DNA of 50,335 bases from Bacteroidota bacterium (GTDB lineage: Bacteria; Bacteroidota; Bacteroidia; Palsa-965), in NCBI GenBank assembly GCA_006218065.1, contig VBWE01000005.1, positions 1 to 50,335 on the forward strand, given 5' to 3'. Position numbers and translations under genes: made by a program. A model generated the notes under the pieces. It made no database searches and was not told where the DNA came from. It saw only the letters and a list, made by a program, of their open reading frames with translations. Below, piece after piece: positions 25,827 through 35,004 of the stretch. Positions within the stretch are counted from its first letter, which is position 1, and every line of letters begins with the position of its first letter.

Positions 25827-28800
25827 ATGTCGACGTCGGCAAAAAGCAAAACGATCGGCAAAGCGGCGACCACCACATCGCCCGTGCAGAAGAGCGCAGC
25901 ACACGCAGAAGGCAAAACTTCGGCGAAGCATGCGAACGGCACCGTGTTGACCAAACCGGAAAGCAAAGCCAACGGTTTTGTACAAGCCAAGCTGGCTATC
26001 GGCAAAGCAAACGATCCGCTCGAACACCAGGCCGACGCGATGGCCCAGAAAGTGGTGAGCATGAGCGATTCCGACCTCAGCGCAGGCAGCGGCAGCGATC
26101 TCAAACCGGGAAAATCAGGAAAACTTCCGCAGGCAAAAAATAATCCCGGTCTCTTTTTATTCCGGAAAGCAGGCGGAGAAAAACTTCAACCGCTCTCCGG
26201 CATACAAAAGGTTAAGATCGAGCAGGAGAAAAACCAGCTTGAAACCAACACGACAGAATCTCCGAAGGAAACACGGACACGCCAGCTTCCCCATGAACTG
26301 AATGAACGGCAGCTCCGGAAAAAAGGAGAAGAAAAAGTTCAGCAGAAAGAAGATGAAAAAGTAAAGAAGAAAGAAGAACAGGTAAAAAAAGCGCCCGAAG
26401 AAAAAGCCAGCAAAGCGGAGCAAAAACCACAGCTCATGCGTGCGCAGCCCACTGCTGCAGTCATTGCGCCGAAGGAAGACGAAAAAGTAAAAAAGAAAGA
26501 AGAGCCCGTTAAAAAATCGGCCGACGAGAAAATTGCGAAAGCCGAACAAAAGCCGCAGCTCATGCGTGCACAGGTAAGCACCAAGGCCGTTGCACCCACC
26601 ATCGCACCGAAGGAAGAAGAGAAAGTCAAGAAAAAAGAAGAGCAGGTTAAAAAGTCGCCTGATGAAAAAATCGTCAAGGCTGAACAGAAACCGCAATTGC
26701 TCCGCGCACAAGCCACGGTGAATGTACCGGCAGCAACCGTTGCGCGAAAAGAAGAAGATAAAGTCAGCAAAAAGGAAGAGCAGGTAAAAAAAGCTTCCGA
26801 AGAAAAAGTCAGCAAGACCGAGCAAAAGCCGCAGATGCAGCGCTCGCAGACCGTAGCAGCCGCAACAACTGTTTCCCGAAAAGAAGAAGAGAAAGTCGGC
26901 AAGAAAGAAGAACAGGTCAAAAAATCGTCCGAAGAAAAAGTCAGCAAAGCGGAACAAAAACCGCAGATGCAGCGTGCACAGGGTGCGGTGCCTGCGGTAA
27001 CCGTTGCACGGAAAGAAGAAGATAAAATCAGTAAGAAGGAAGAACAGGTCAAAAAAGCTTCGGAAGAGAAAGTCAGCAAGGCCGAACAGAAACCGCAGCT
27101 CCTGCGTGCGCAGGTAACAACGATGGCAACAGGAACAACGGTTGCGCGGAAAGAAGAAGAAATCAGCAAAAAGGAAGACCAGCTAAAAAAAGCTTCCGAA
27201 GAAAAGGTCAGCAAGAGCGAAGAAAAAGCGCAGAAAAATCCCCTGGCGACCAAAGCGGACGAAAAACCCGCGATGAAAGAATCCGTTCAGCGCGAAAGTG
27301 AAGGAGAAAACAGCGAGGCTTTCGCCAGTCCCGAATTTGAAGCGCGGCTGAGCGGCATGATGAGCGGAGGCACAGCCCTCGCACCTTCGGTTCGTGCTTA
27401 TATGGACCGGCGTTTCGGGGTTGATTTTGCCCTGGTCAGGATTCATACCGATACCACGGCGATACAACTTTGCAACGAGATCGGTGCGCAGGCTTTTGCG
27501 TACCGCAACCATATTTTTTTCAACCGCGGGAAATACAACCCGGAAACTACGGAAGGACGTTTCCTGCTCGCGCACGAACTCACGCACGTGATCCAGCAGG
27601 GTTATGCCCACCCGAAAGGCGGGAAAGACGTGCCTGCACCTGCAGGGCAACCCGTGCAGGCTGCTACCGAAGAAAAAAAGACGCAGAAAAAAGCGGAAGA
27701 AAAACCGCAGGCCAGCATGCAGCCGGGAGCTTCCACAGCTGCACCGAAAGTGCGACGCCTCGGCTGGGATACCGTGAACAATGCCGTGAGACGCGTAGTG
27801 CCGGTCTGGACATTGCTCACGGTCATTATGGGTTACAATCCCATTCTCGGCGAAAGCGTGGCGCGAAATACCGCAGCCTGGTTCGGCGGATTGCTTGATT
27901 TGATCCCGGTCATCGGTCCGTCGATAAACGACAAGCTGCGCGAAAGCGGTTTGCTGGCGCAGGCGGCGGCCTGGTTCGACAGTGTGTTTTCCGAACTGCC
28001 GTCGCTGGGTGAAATCCGGAGTACCTGGGACCGATGTTGGAGCGAGATGGGCATACTGGAAGGAATCGACGGGAACATCGCCATTTTCAGGCGGCATTTC
28101 GGACCTGTTATAAACCGGATCGTCAGTTTTGCCAACAAAGTGCTGAATAAAGTCGTGGAGTTTTTGCGCCAGACTTTACTGCGGCCGCTCAACGACGTAA
28201 TCAAAGACATTCCCGGCTGGGGTTTGATCACCACGCTGATCGGCACCAACCCGCTGACGGGTGAAGCGGTGGAACGATCACCGCTCAACATCCTGCGTGG
28301 CGTTTGTGCATTCATTCCCGGCGGGCAGGAAAAACTCGACCAGCTGGTGCAATCGCGTGCGCTTGAAAAAGCATACCAGTGGTTCGTTACGGAAACGACG
28401 ACGCGTAATCTCACCTGGGAACGGATCCGGAATACATTTACACAAGCGTGGGACAGTTTGAGCGCAAACGATATCCTCGCTCCTATTGCGGCGTTCAGAA
28501 GACTTGCCGGTATTTTTTCGCCGGTGCTGAGCGACCTCGCCGGTTTCTGCCTGGCTGCGCTGGAAAAACTGCTGGAATTTATTTTCGAAGCGGTGATGGG
28601 TGCGGGTGGTGCGCAGGTGCTCGCCATCCTGAAAAAAGTGCAGACGACATTCATGACGATTATCCGCGACCCGGTCCGTTTTCTCGGCAACCTTGTCCGT
28701 GCGGTCGGCCAGGGCATACGGCAATTCGGAACGAATATTCTCACGCACCTGCGCGACGGTGTGATCGCCTGGCTGACGGGACCGATCGCCGCGCAGGGCA

Positions 28801-30581
28801 TACAGATGCCGGAAAAATGGGACCTGAAAGGATTCATCTGGTTCGGGCTGCAGATTCTCGGACTTACCTGGGACAAGATCAAAGTCCGCATGGTGCGCAT
28901 ACTCGGCGAACGCGTAGTAACCGCCCTGGAAACCGGTTTCGAGATCGTGATGGAGATTCGCGAGAAAGGAATCGTGCAAGCGCTGAAGGATCGTGTGATG
29001 GAATTTTTCGGCGGACTAAAAGACCTCCTGCTGCAGAAGATCCGGAATTTCATCATCGAAAAAATCGTAACGGCGGGCATCCAGCAATTGGTGGCCTTGC
29101 TCTCGCCGGTAGGTGCTGTGATCGACGCGATTCTGAAGACCTACAATACGATCATGTTCTTCATCGATAATATCCGCCGCATTCTTGAATTCGTGAATTC
29201 CGTAATCGATTCGGTTGCGGCGATTGCGGCAGGAAGTCTCGGGCAGGCAGCCAACTTTATCGAACGCACGATGGCGCGCACGATCCCGATCCTGCTCGAT
29301 TTCCTGGCGCGGTTCCTCGGGCTGGGCAATGTGGCGGCTAAAGTGAAAAGCGCAATCGAAGCAATCCAGAACTGGATCGGCGGGAAACTGGATGCGGTGA
29401 TTAATTGGATTAAAACACAAGTAATGCGATTGATACAGGGCGGGAAGGATCTTGCGGGAAGGATAGTTAACTGGTGGAAGGCAAAGAAAAATTTCAAATC
29501 GCCCGACGGTAAAGATCACAGCATTTCGTTTGAAGGAGAAGGAGCCAATGCTAAACTGATTGTCAGGAGTGATCCCAAGCCTTTTGCACAAATGGTTACT
29601 GACCGGAGAGCTACGCTTGATCCTGCGAAGGATCCGGATAAACCTAAGTTAAAAGCATTGCAGGATGCCGAAAAAGAAAAAATTGTTCTTGATGGTCTGA
29701 TTACTAATTTCCAAAAAATAGACATTAATAAAGTATCGGCGACTGCCAGTGCGAAGCTGAACACGGATCTCCAGGCGAGCCTTGACAAGATTGGTAATTT
29801 CCTGGCGATAGCAGGCGTTGACAGTACGCCAACCGACATCGTAAAGACCGATGTTAAACATAACGAAAGCGATGGCCGGGCTTCAAAAGTCACTGCAGAA
29901 CCGTTGACCTATCTGCCTGGTAATACATCGGGGTCGCAACCGAGTGAAGTTATCCCGGGTTGGGTTGAACTGCTGAACTACCCTTCCGCCAATCGTGCCA
30001 GTAACTGGGTTGCGGCTCACCTGCTGAATGGTAACCTGCATGGTCCCGGGTTAAAATGGAATCTGACCCCGGGAACCAAACAAACGAACAACAATATGCG
30101 CACAGAAGTAGAAAACTGGGCGAAAGCGGAAGTGTTGAACGCCGCCAATAAAAATAAAATTTATTATTACGAGACAACAGTTGACTATTATCCTGAAGAG
30201 CCAACTGATAAAGACATGAAACTTTTCCCCAGGAAAATAAACGTGCATTGGGGAGATCTCGAAAAAACGGCGACTAATTTCAAACGACTTAACAATAAGG
30301 GTAAAACTTTTGAGCAGGATAAACCGCCGGCCAAGCGATTAAATATTGTATCATTCAACCAGGCAACCAATAGTGACCTGCTTACTGCGGCTGGCGGACT
30401 TCTTACTGCTGATGAATGTGCCAAGATCGTAGACCTCAGGAGAACGCTTCCCGGGCAACGATTCAACAGCATTATACATGTGTGGATGAAATTCCGTGAA
30501 GTTTACCCGGCAAATCGCCCCTTGAGCAGCATCATCAACTCTTTATTCCTTGATAAGAAAGTCGGTTTAAACTCCCTATAA
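25827..30581 (+). CDS. Giant eCIS cargo candidate 1: eCIS-core/DUF4157 protein with C-terminal nuclease-like module
   Basis: 1584 residues, called T1 here. Residues 1-50 are Ser/Thr/Ala/Lys-rich. The first eCIS-core block Q-A-K-L-A-I-G-K-A-N-D-P-L-E-H-Q-A-D is at about 53-70. A Lys/Glu repeat array spans about 175-470. The DUF4157 domain (about 500-595) has H-E-L-T-H at 583-587, a zinc-protease-like motif. Two related helical repeats follow at about 659-780 and 797-920, then a region homologous to cargo 3 (about 926-1222). The C-terminal module (about 1230-1584) holds H1398-L-L-N-G-N-L-H-G-P and N-L-T-P ... Q-T-N, resembling DNA/RNA non-specific endonucleases. It comes directly after the ATPase. 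Unlike the next two genes it has no small gene attached to its end. Confidence 0.85.
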   Translation: MSTSAKSKTIGKAATTTSPVQKSAAHAEGKTSAKHANGTVLTKPESKANGFVQAKLAIGKANDPLEHQADAMAQKVVSMSDSDLSAGSGSDLKPGKSGKLPQAKNNPGLFLFRKAGGEKLQPLSGIQKVKIEQEKNQLETNTTESPKETRTRQLPHELNERQLRKKGEEKVQQKEDEKVKKKEEQVKKAPEEKASKAEQKPQLMRAQPTAAVIAPKEDEKVKKKEEPVKKSADEKIAKAEQKPQLMRAQVSTKAVAPTIAPKEEEKVKKKEEQVKKSPDEKIVKAEQKPQLLRAQATVNVPAATVARKEEDKVSKKEEQVKKASEEKVSKTEQKPQMQRSQTVAAATTVSRKEEEKVGKKEEQVKKSSEEKVSKAEQKPQMQRAQGAVPAVTVARKEEDKISKKEEQVKKASEEKVSKAEQKPQLLRAQVTTMATGTTVARKEEEISKKEDQLKKASEEKVSKSEEKAQKNPLATKADEKPAMKESVQRESEGENSEAFASPEFEARLSGMMSGGTALAPSVRAYMDRRFGVDFALVRIHTDTTAIQLCNEIGAQAFAYRNHIFFNRGKYNPETTEGRFLLAHELTHVIQQGYAHPKGGKDVPAPAGQPVQAATEEKKTQKKAEEKPQASMQPGASTAAPKVRRLGWDTVNNAVRRVVPVWTLLTVIMGYNPILGESVARNTAAWFGGLLDLIPVIGPSINDKLRESGLLAQAAAWFDSVFSELPSLGEIRSTWDRCWSEMGILEGIDGNIAIFRRHFGPVINRIVSFANKVLNKVVEFLRQTLLRPLNDVIKDIPGWGLITTLIGTNPLTGEAVERSPLNILRGVCAFIPGGQEKLDQLVQSRALEKAYQWFVTETTTRNLTWERIRNTFTQAWDSLSANDILAPIAAFRRLAGIFSPVLSDLAGFCLAALEKLLEFIFEAVMGAGGAQVLAILKKVQTTFMTIIRDPVRFLGNLVRAVGQGIRQFGTNILTHLRDGVIAWLTGPIAAQGIQMPEKWDLKGFIWFGLQILGLTWDKIKVRMVRILGERVVTALETGFEIVMEIREKGIVQALKDRVMEFFGGLKDLLLQKIRNFIIEKIVTAGIQQLVALLSPVGAVIDAILKTYNTIMFFIDNIRRILEFVNSVIDSVAAIAAGSLGQAANFIERTMARTIPILLDFLARFLGLGNVAAKVKSAIEAIQNWIGGKLDAVINWIKTQVMRLIQGGKDLAGRIVNWWKAKKNFKSPDGKDHSISFEGEGANAKLIVRSDPKPFAQMVTDRRATLDPAKDPDKPKLKALQDAEKEKIVLDGLITNFQKIDINKVSATASAKLNTDLQASLDKIGNFLAIAGVDSTPTDIVKTDVKHNESDGRASKVTAEPLTYLPGNTSGSQPSEVIPGWVELLNYPSANRASNWVAAHLLNGNLHGPGLKWNLTPGTKQTNNNMRTEVENWAKAEVLNAANKNKIYYYETTVDYYPEEPTDKDMKLFPRKINVHWGDLEKTATNFKRLNNKGKTFEQDKPPAKRLNIVSFNQATNSDLLTAAGGLLTADECAKIVDLRRTLPGQRFNSIIHVWMKFREVYPANRPLSSIINSLFLDKKVGLNSL
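26350..27230 (+). repeat. Coding tandem repeats, about 42-46 codons each (six good units plus one degenerate)
   Basis: Inside cargo gene 1, units follow the plan [R/P]-K-E-[E/D]-[E/D]-K-[V/I]-x-K-K-E-E-Q-V-K-K-x-x-x-E-K, then A-E-Q-K-P-Q-[L/M]-x-R-A-Q, then a variable Val/Ala/Thr spacer. The E-Q-K-P-Q element recurs about every 126-140 bases (near 26420, 26550, 26685, 26825, 26957 and 27090); a seventh unit ends in E-E-K-A-Q. Units differ at many synonymous sites, so the array is old or under protein-level selection. Highly charged, probably a long helix or disordered rod. Confidence 0.85.
27805..28590 (+). repeat. Internal protein duplication in cargo gene 1 (two units of about 125 residues)
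   Basis: Residues about 659-780 and 797-920 align in order: T-V-I-M-G-Y-N-P-I-L-G-E-S-V-A-R-N against T-L-I-G-T-N-P-L-T-G-E-A-V-E-R-S; L-D-L-I-P-V-I-G against C-A-F-I-P-G-G; A-A-A-W-F-D-S against A-Y-Q-W-F-V-T; I-A-I-F-R-R-H-F-G-P against I-A-A-F-R-R-L-A-G-I; and V-V-E-F-L against L-L-E-F-I. Both are helical. Seen by eye from the translation. Confidence 0.75.
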
Positions 30582-30627
30582 TGTGAAGCACCTGTTATCA
30601 GATAAACCGACCGTAAACCGCTGAACA

Positions 30628-33600
30628 ATGTCCTCCCCGGCACCCACCACGCCTGCCAAAACCAAAGCCATCACTCCGGTGACGACTTCGGCAACCGGTA
30701 CGCGTCAGCCTGCGGCGGAGGCAGCGGTAAAAGATCCCGGCCCCGTTTCTAAAAAAAATACGGCGGAAACCAAAAGCAAAACTGCTGCTCCGCCTGCGGG
30801 TTCTAAAGCTGTCAAAACGGGAGGCTCCTCACCGAAATCTAAAAATGCGCCGGATATTCAAGCTCTACCTCCGATAAAAAAAGAGGAGACCGCAAAAAAG
30901 AAAAATAAAAAAGACGATCCGAAGGAGAAACAAAAAGTAAAAGGCAAGCAGCCTCTGCCCGCAAAAAAAACGGCCGCTCCCTCCGGGGTGCGCAAAGTTC
31001 CCGGCAAAAAAGAAAGTGGTGACCGGGGAGATGGAGGCGCCCCGTTCGTCGATGCGCAGGTTCCTTATAAGATGCTCAAATTCGAGTATGCTTTTGCTTC
31101 CGGCAAACTGGCAATCGATCATGCATTGCGCAAAGCGGGCATCAAAGGCAGCGCGGCACTTGAACGTCAGAATATCAACAAAACGGCCCGCGAGGAAACA
31201 GGTAAAGTAACCAAAGCGTACAGCGATACGATAAAGGAAGTGCTGGCCGCTCCCGGGAAAGCCCGCATGCATGCCATGACACCGCTGGCACAGACGCTTA
31301 CCGGTATCAATGCCGACAAGGAAAAACAAAAACAACTCGCCGCAGCAGGAGGCCTCGCACTGCTTATGGCGCTTTCAAAATCGGCAACCATACTGACAAC
31401 GGCCTCACGGCAGGGAGGAAACCAGCAACTGGATGACCTGCAAAAACACGGGGACGATTTAAAACAGAAGAACAGGTTCAGCGTATTTGAAATAGCCAGT
31501 TGGTATAAGGATGAGGAAGAGTACGGAGAAATCATCGAAGACCTCAGCGAGATGTCGGACGAATTTGCGGAAGGCATCAACGAGCAGAACGGGGATCTGA
31601 AAGAAGACGTTAACGAGGACATCGACGATTTGGTCGAGTCGATCACAGACGATACCACGGAGACGGGTGAAAAGATCAGCGAAGGATTGGGAGAAGCCGC
31701 CAGGTCGATTGATGAGATTGCTTCCGGCGGTGCCGGGCAACTTCCGGAATTCATCGATTCCGTAATTGAAGAACTGACGAAGCAGGCCGTAGAAATCGGC
31801 CAGCAGCTTATGACCTCGATGGGCGAAAGCGTCGGAGCCATATCCAAACAGGCCCAGGCTGCTCACACGGCGCTCAACAAGCAGGAAAGCGACATCCTGC
31901 TGCATATGGATAAAGCGTATACGACCAAGAAGAATATACTCGACGATACGATGCGGCAAGTGGAAAAAGAAGTCCCGGAACTTCCCGACACACTTGCCGT
32001 GGACCTGATCGAGGACGCACGGAACGGCATCCGGCAAACACTGGACGAGGATAAGACCAACGGCGACAACACCGTGAAAGAAACGCTTGCTGCTTTTGCA
32101 GGAACATCCGGCGAATTTTCTTCACAGCTTACGGCAAACACGCAGAAAGTCCAGGCCGACATGCTCGCCCTTGGAAACGATTTCAATAAAGCGTCGCTCA
32201 CTTCGCTCAGTTCAGCGCTCGAAGAAATGCGCGGCAAAATCAATGAGCAGATGGCCGAAGCCGTATCGAAGTTTACGGCGGAGATGACCGGCGCAATCAA
32301 AGAGGCGATGCTCAAACTCCAGAATAAATTCGCCGACGCTATCGTAGAAATAGCGGTCAAAGTGGGCAAAGGGAAAAATGCCATGACCGACAGTTTCAAC
32401 GATGCGCGCAAGGGCATGGAAAAAGCCGCCTACAAAATAGTCAACGATACGATCTGGGACGATATCGGCGATTTTTTCAGCGGGCTGATCTCCGGCATTT
32501 TTGAATTCCTGGCGTCCGTGGTGCTCGGCATCCTGGCCATTGTGGTTGCGGTTATCGCTATCGTGGTGGCGGTCGTGGTGCTTGTTGTTGCCATTGTCGT
32601 GCTTGTTAAACTGCTCGTTGTATTGGTCGGTTACGCCATTACCGTACTCGTCGCCATGATGCCTATTCTACTTAAAGGACTCGCCCTGTTCTTTATTATT
32701 GACGGGGCGATGAGTCTGTACCGCGGCATCAAACTCATTTACGAAGCGCTGACCACGCCGGGACTCACGTTCGGCCAGCGCATGGCGATGATCGGTGAAG
32801 GTTTGCTCGAAATCGCATCGGTGATCCCGATCGGGAAAGTGCTGAAGGTGTTCCGACTCGGCGGACGTTTTACCAAGTTCGTAGCCAAAGTAGCGACTAA
32901 AGTAACGAACAGCCGGATCGGGAAAGCCATTGTCGAAATCGCGCACAATAGTTTCGACATCGCGGGAACATTGCTGAACAAACTCGGTGATAAAGCAATG
33001 GATATGATCAACCGGCTTATTTCCGGGAAACTCGATCAACTGGCCGGGGCTGTGTGGAACAAACTACTGAACGGAAAATGGACAGGTCCCATCTTGCAAA
33101 AAGCCAAATCGCAATACGACAAATTGCTTAGTTCAAAAATCGGCAAGTCAGCAGATGATATTATGGCGGTGGCCCGCGGGGAAGGGAAAGAAGTAGCCGA
33201 ACGTAAAATCAAGGATAAGCTCGAAAGTGAATTGGCCAAACGCATGGCAGCCGAGGAAGCCAAAAGACTGGCTGCTGCGGAAACCAAGAAGCGGATCAAA
33301 AAAGAAACCGGGAGAAGGCGTCGCAGAAGAAGGGAAAAAGACAAGGATAAAGATCCGAAGAAGGATAAGCCGGATACCTCGGGCTGGAAAAACCATACGC
33401 GCAAAATCTATGTCAGCAAAACAGAATCCCATACACTTCTTGTCGAGAAAACGGGGATATCAGATTATTCGTTGAAAGTCCGAAGCAGGAAAAAAACATA
33501 CGCGGAATTTGTCGAGGCAATGGTAGTGGAAGATCAGGCCGTCAGATCCAAACTCAGATCACTTGCCAGAAGTATCGATCGTAAAATGGATCAATACGAC

Positions 33601-34428
33601 AGGACACCTCAAAACAAAAGAGTAAAATTGGGTAAAGACATTGTTTCCTTAGTGAACCAATTGGCAGATGAAACAGAGAAAGGAATCGAACACAAGCCTG
33701 ACAGAATGCCAACCAGTATTATCCGGTGGGACGGCGTAAACAGGCAGGGGTTTGGAACCGGGGTTACTGCTCATATTCTGTCTACTGATTCAGTTACCGG
33801 TGAGCCTGCCTCTGAAGATCCTGATAATGTTTTCGGATGGAATGTTGTGCGTGGTGTCACACTTTCTTCGCAAAGCACAGGAAATACATATTCTGCATAC
33901 GTTAAAGGTCACCTGCTGAATGAAAATCTTGGTGGTCCGGCAAAACCAATGAACCTGACACCCATAACTCAAAAAACGAACAAAGCGCATCTGCATCGCG
34001 TAGAAAAACATGTAAAAAAACTGGTTAATGGCATGTCGAGCGACAGTGATTATGAACGCAGGAATAAAACAAAAGAATCCGTGGCTTACTACAAAGTCGT
34101 CCCTAATTACGGGCAGCATGCCAATGAACGCCGGCACATAACCACACACTTCGAGGGACTTGTTAATAACCCGGGAAGCAACCTGTCTCCTTCGGAGGCA
34201 CAAAAAATCTCGAATGCCGCAAGACAAGTGCTGACTGTTCTCCATTTTGAAAACCAGTACTTGCCTACCTCGCTCCATTGCAACTGGCATCAACTCCAGT
34301 ATGATGCCAATACTAAACGCTGGAGCAAGATCGTACAGCCAAAGCCGGATAGTGTGTCGATTGATAATGATTTACCAAACGGCATAGATATTTATACTGC
34401 ACTGCATACTAAATTAAAAAGCGCATGA
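30628..34428 (+). CDS. Giant eCIS cargo candidate 2: membrane-segment protein with C-terminal nuclease-like module
   Basis: 1266 residues, called T2 here. The N-terminus has K-T-K-A-I-T-P ... R-Q-P-A-A-E, shared with cargo 3, then a Lys/Pro-rich disordered region to about 130. Residues about 150-600 are long amphipathic and coiled-coil helices. A very hydrophobic stretch lies at about 620-705 (runs of V, I, A, L), enough for several membrane passes, followed by a G-K-V-L-K-V-F-R-L-G-G-R-F pre-toxin-like segment. A basic linker is near 860-915. The C-terminal module (about 915-1266) has G-H1095-L-L-N-E-N-L-G-G-P and N-L-T-P-I-T-Q-K-T-N, the best match of the three to the endonuclease pattern. 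It has no DUF4157 domain. It overlaps the next gene by 4 bases. Role as delivered toxin is inferred from position and architecture. Confidence 0.82.
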   Translation: MSSPAPTTPAKTKAITPVTTSATGTRQPAAEAAVKDPGPVSKKNTAETKSKTAAPPAGSKAVKTGGSSPKSKNAPDIQALPPIKKEETAKKKNKKDDPKEKQKVKGKQPLPAKKTAAPSGVRKVPGKKESGDRGDGGAPFVDAQVPYKMLKFEYAFASGKLAIDHALRKAGIKGSAALERQNINKTAREETGKVTKAYSDTIKEVLAAPGKARMHAMTPLAQTLTGINADKEKQKQLAAAGGLALLMALSKSATILTTASRQGGNQQLDDLQKHGDDLKQKNRFSVFEIASWYKDEEEYGEIIEDLSEMSDEFAEGINEQNGDLKEDVNEDIDDLVESITDDTTETGEKISEGLGEAARSIDEIASGGAGQLPEFIDSVIEELTKQAVEIGQQLMTSMGESVGAISKQAQAAHTALNKQESDILLHMDKAYTTKKNILDDTMRQVEKEVPELPDTLAVDLIEDARNGIRQTLDEDKTNGDNTVKETLAAFAGTSGEFSSQLTANTQKVQADMLALGNDFNKASLTSLSSALEEMRGKINEQMAEAVSKFTAEMTGAIKEAMLKLQNKFADAIVEIAVKVGKGKNAMTDSFNDARKGMEKAAYKIVNDTIWDDIGDFFSGLISGIFEFLASVVLGILAIVVAVIAIVVAVVVLVVAIVVLVKLLVVLVGYAITVLVAMMPILLKGLALFFIIDGAMSLYRGIKLIYEALTTPGLTFGQRMAMIGEGLLEIASVIPIGKVLKVFRLGGRFTKFVAKVATKVTNSRIGKAIVEIAHNSFDIAGTLLNKLGDKAMDMINRLISGKLDQLAGAVWNKLLNGKWTGPILQKAKSQYDKLLSSKIGKSADDIMAVARGEGKEVAERKIKDKLESELAKRMAAEEAKRLAAAETKKRIKKETGRRRRRRREKDKDKDPKKDKPDTSGWKNHTRKIYVSKTESHTLLVEKTGISDYSLKVRSRKKTYAEFVEAMVVEDQAVRSKLRSLARSIDRKMDQYDRTPQNKRVKLGKDIVSLVNQLADETEKGIEHKPDRMPTSIIRWDGVNRQGFGTGVTAHILSTDSVTGEPASEDPDNVFGWNVVRGVTLSSQSTGNTYSAYVKGHLLNENLGGPAKPMNLTPITQKTNKAHLHRVEKHVKKLVNGMSSDSDYERRNKTKESVAYYKVVPNYGQHANERRHITTHFEGLVNNPGSNLSPSEAQKISNAARQVLTVLHFENQYLPTSLHCNWHQLQYDANTKRWSKIVQPKPDSVSIDNDLPNGIDIYTALHTKLKSA

Positions 34429-34910
34429 ACTTTATATTCCAGCCGCCTTTTACCAGCCTTCAATTCAGTTCAACTATAAAGGTAGAATTGTTTGAAGGTC
34501 CGCACGATGAAGCATTGCTTGCCCGATATACAGATTCCGACATATTCCGGATGGCGGAAAATACTTTAGGACATTCCAACATAACAGTTGCCGGATACTA
34601 TGGGTTCGGAATCGGTTTTTTTGTCGACCTGCAGCAGCCGTCAAGCGCAGTATATACTCTGCAATCACAAATTTCACAGGATCAGTTAGTCAAAATAGCC
34701 GACTCAATCGAAGTATTCTACGAAATGCTTAAACAGGTTTACGCGATCTGGCAATCGGACGCCCGGAAAGGCCATCTTCCACAAACAGGTAGTACCATAA
34801 ATAAAATGAATCAGTTTTTGCAATACATGAAAAAAAACTCTCCGGGCAGTTCGTTGGCTTTCTGGCAGCTTTATTTCTTCGGCGACTTACATATCGGGCT
34901 TGAACTATAA
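34425..34910 (+). CDS. Small protein coupled to cargo 2; candidate immunity protein
   Basis: 161 residues, no signal peptide or membrane helix, no family I recognise. It starts in an ATGA overlap with the stop of cargo gene 2, so the two are translationally coupled. The N-terminal half looks beta-rich (K-V-E-L-F-E-G-P, G-Y-Y-G-F-G-I-G-F-F-V-D-L), the C-terminal half helical (Q-D-Q-L-V-K-I-A-D-S-I-E-V-F-Y-E-M-L). It is AT-richer than the structural genes, like the 3' part of cargo gene 2. A small cytosolic gene fused in translation to the 3' end of a predicted nuclease is the layout of a toxin-immunity pair. The 94-base gap after it is the widest inside the operon. Confidence 0.7.
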   Translation: MNFIFQPPFTSLQFSSTIKVELFEGPHDEALLARYTDSDIFRMAENTLGHSNITVAGYYGFGIGFFVDLQQPSSAVYTLQSQISQDQLVKIADSIEVFYEMLKQVYAIWQSDARKGHLPQTGSTINKMNQFLQYMKKNSPGSSLAFWQLYFFGDLHIGLEL

Positions 34911-35004
34911 TTACAAAAGACGAAATACGTTATCAACAACCAGGCATTAAACTTTTCAACACAGGGCAGAAAAATAGAACAGTTAGGTTAACTTAACGAC
35001 ATCA

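Noticed and set aside
26350-27230. Repeat array considered as a CRISPR array
   Set aside because: Units are in frame, over 120 bases long, variable at synonymous sites and without uniform spacers; it is a protein repeat.
26157-27253. Minus-strand Phe- and Ser-rich frames opposite the repeat array of cargo gene 1
   Set aside because: Their apparent repeats are simply the reverse of the Lys/Glu coding repeats.
34983-34996. TTAGGTTAACTTAA as an operator before cargo gene 3
   Set aside because: The two halves differ at one pair, the sequence is AT-rich, and there is no promoter-like element next to it; too weak to call.
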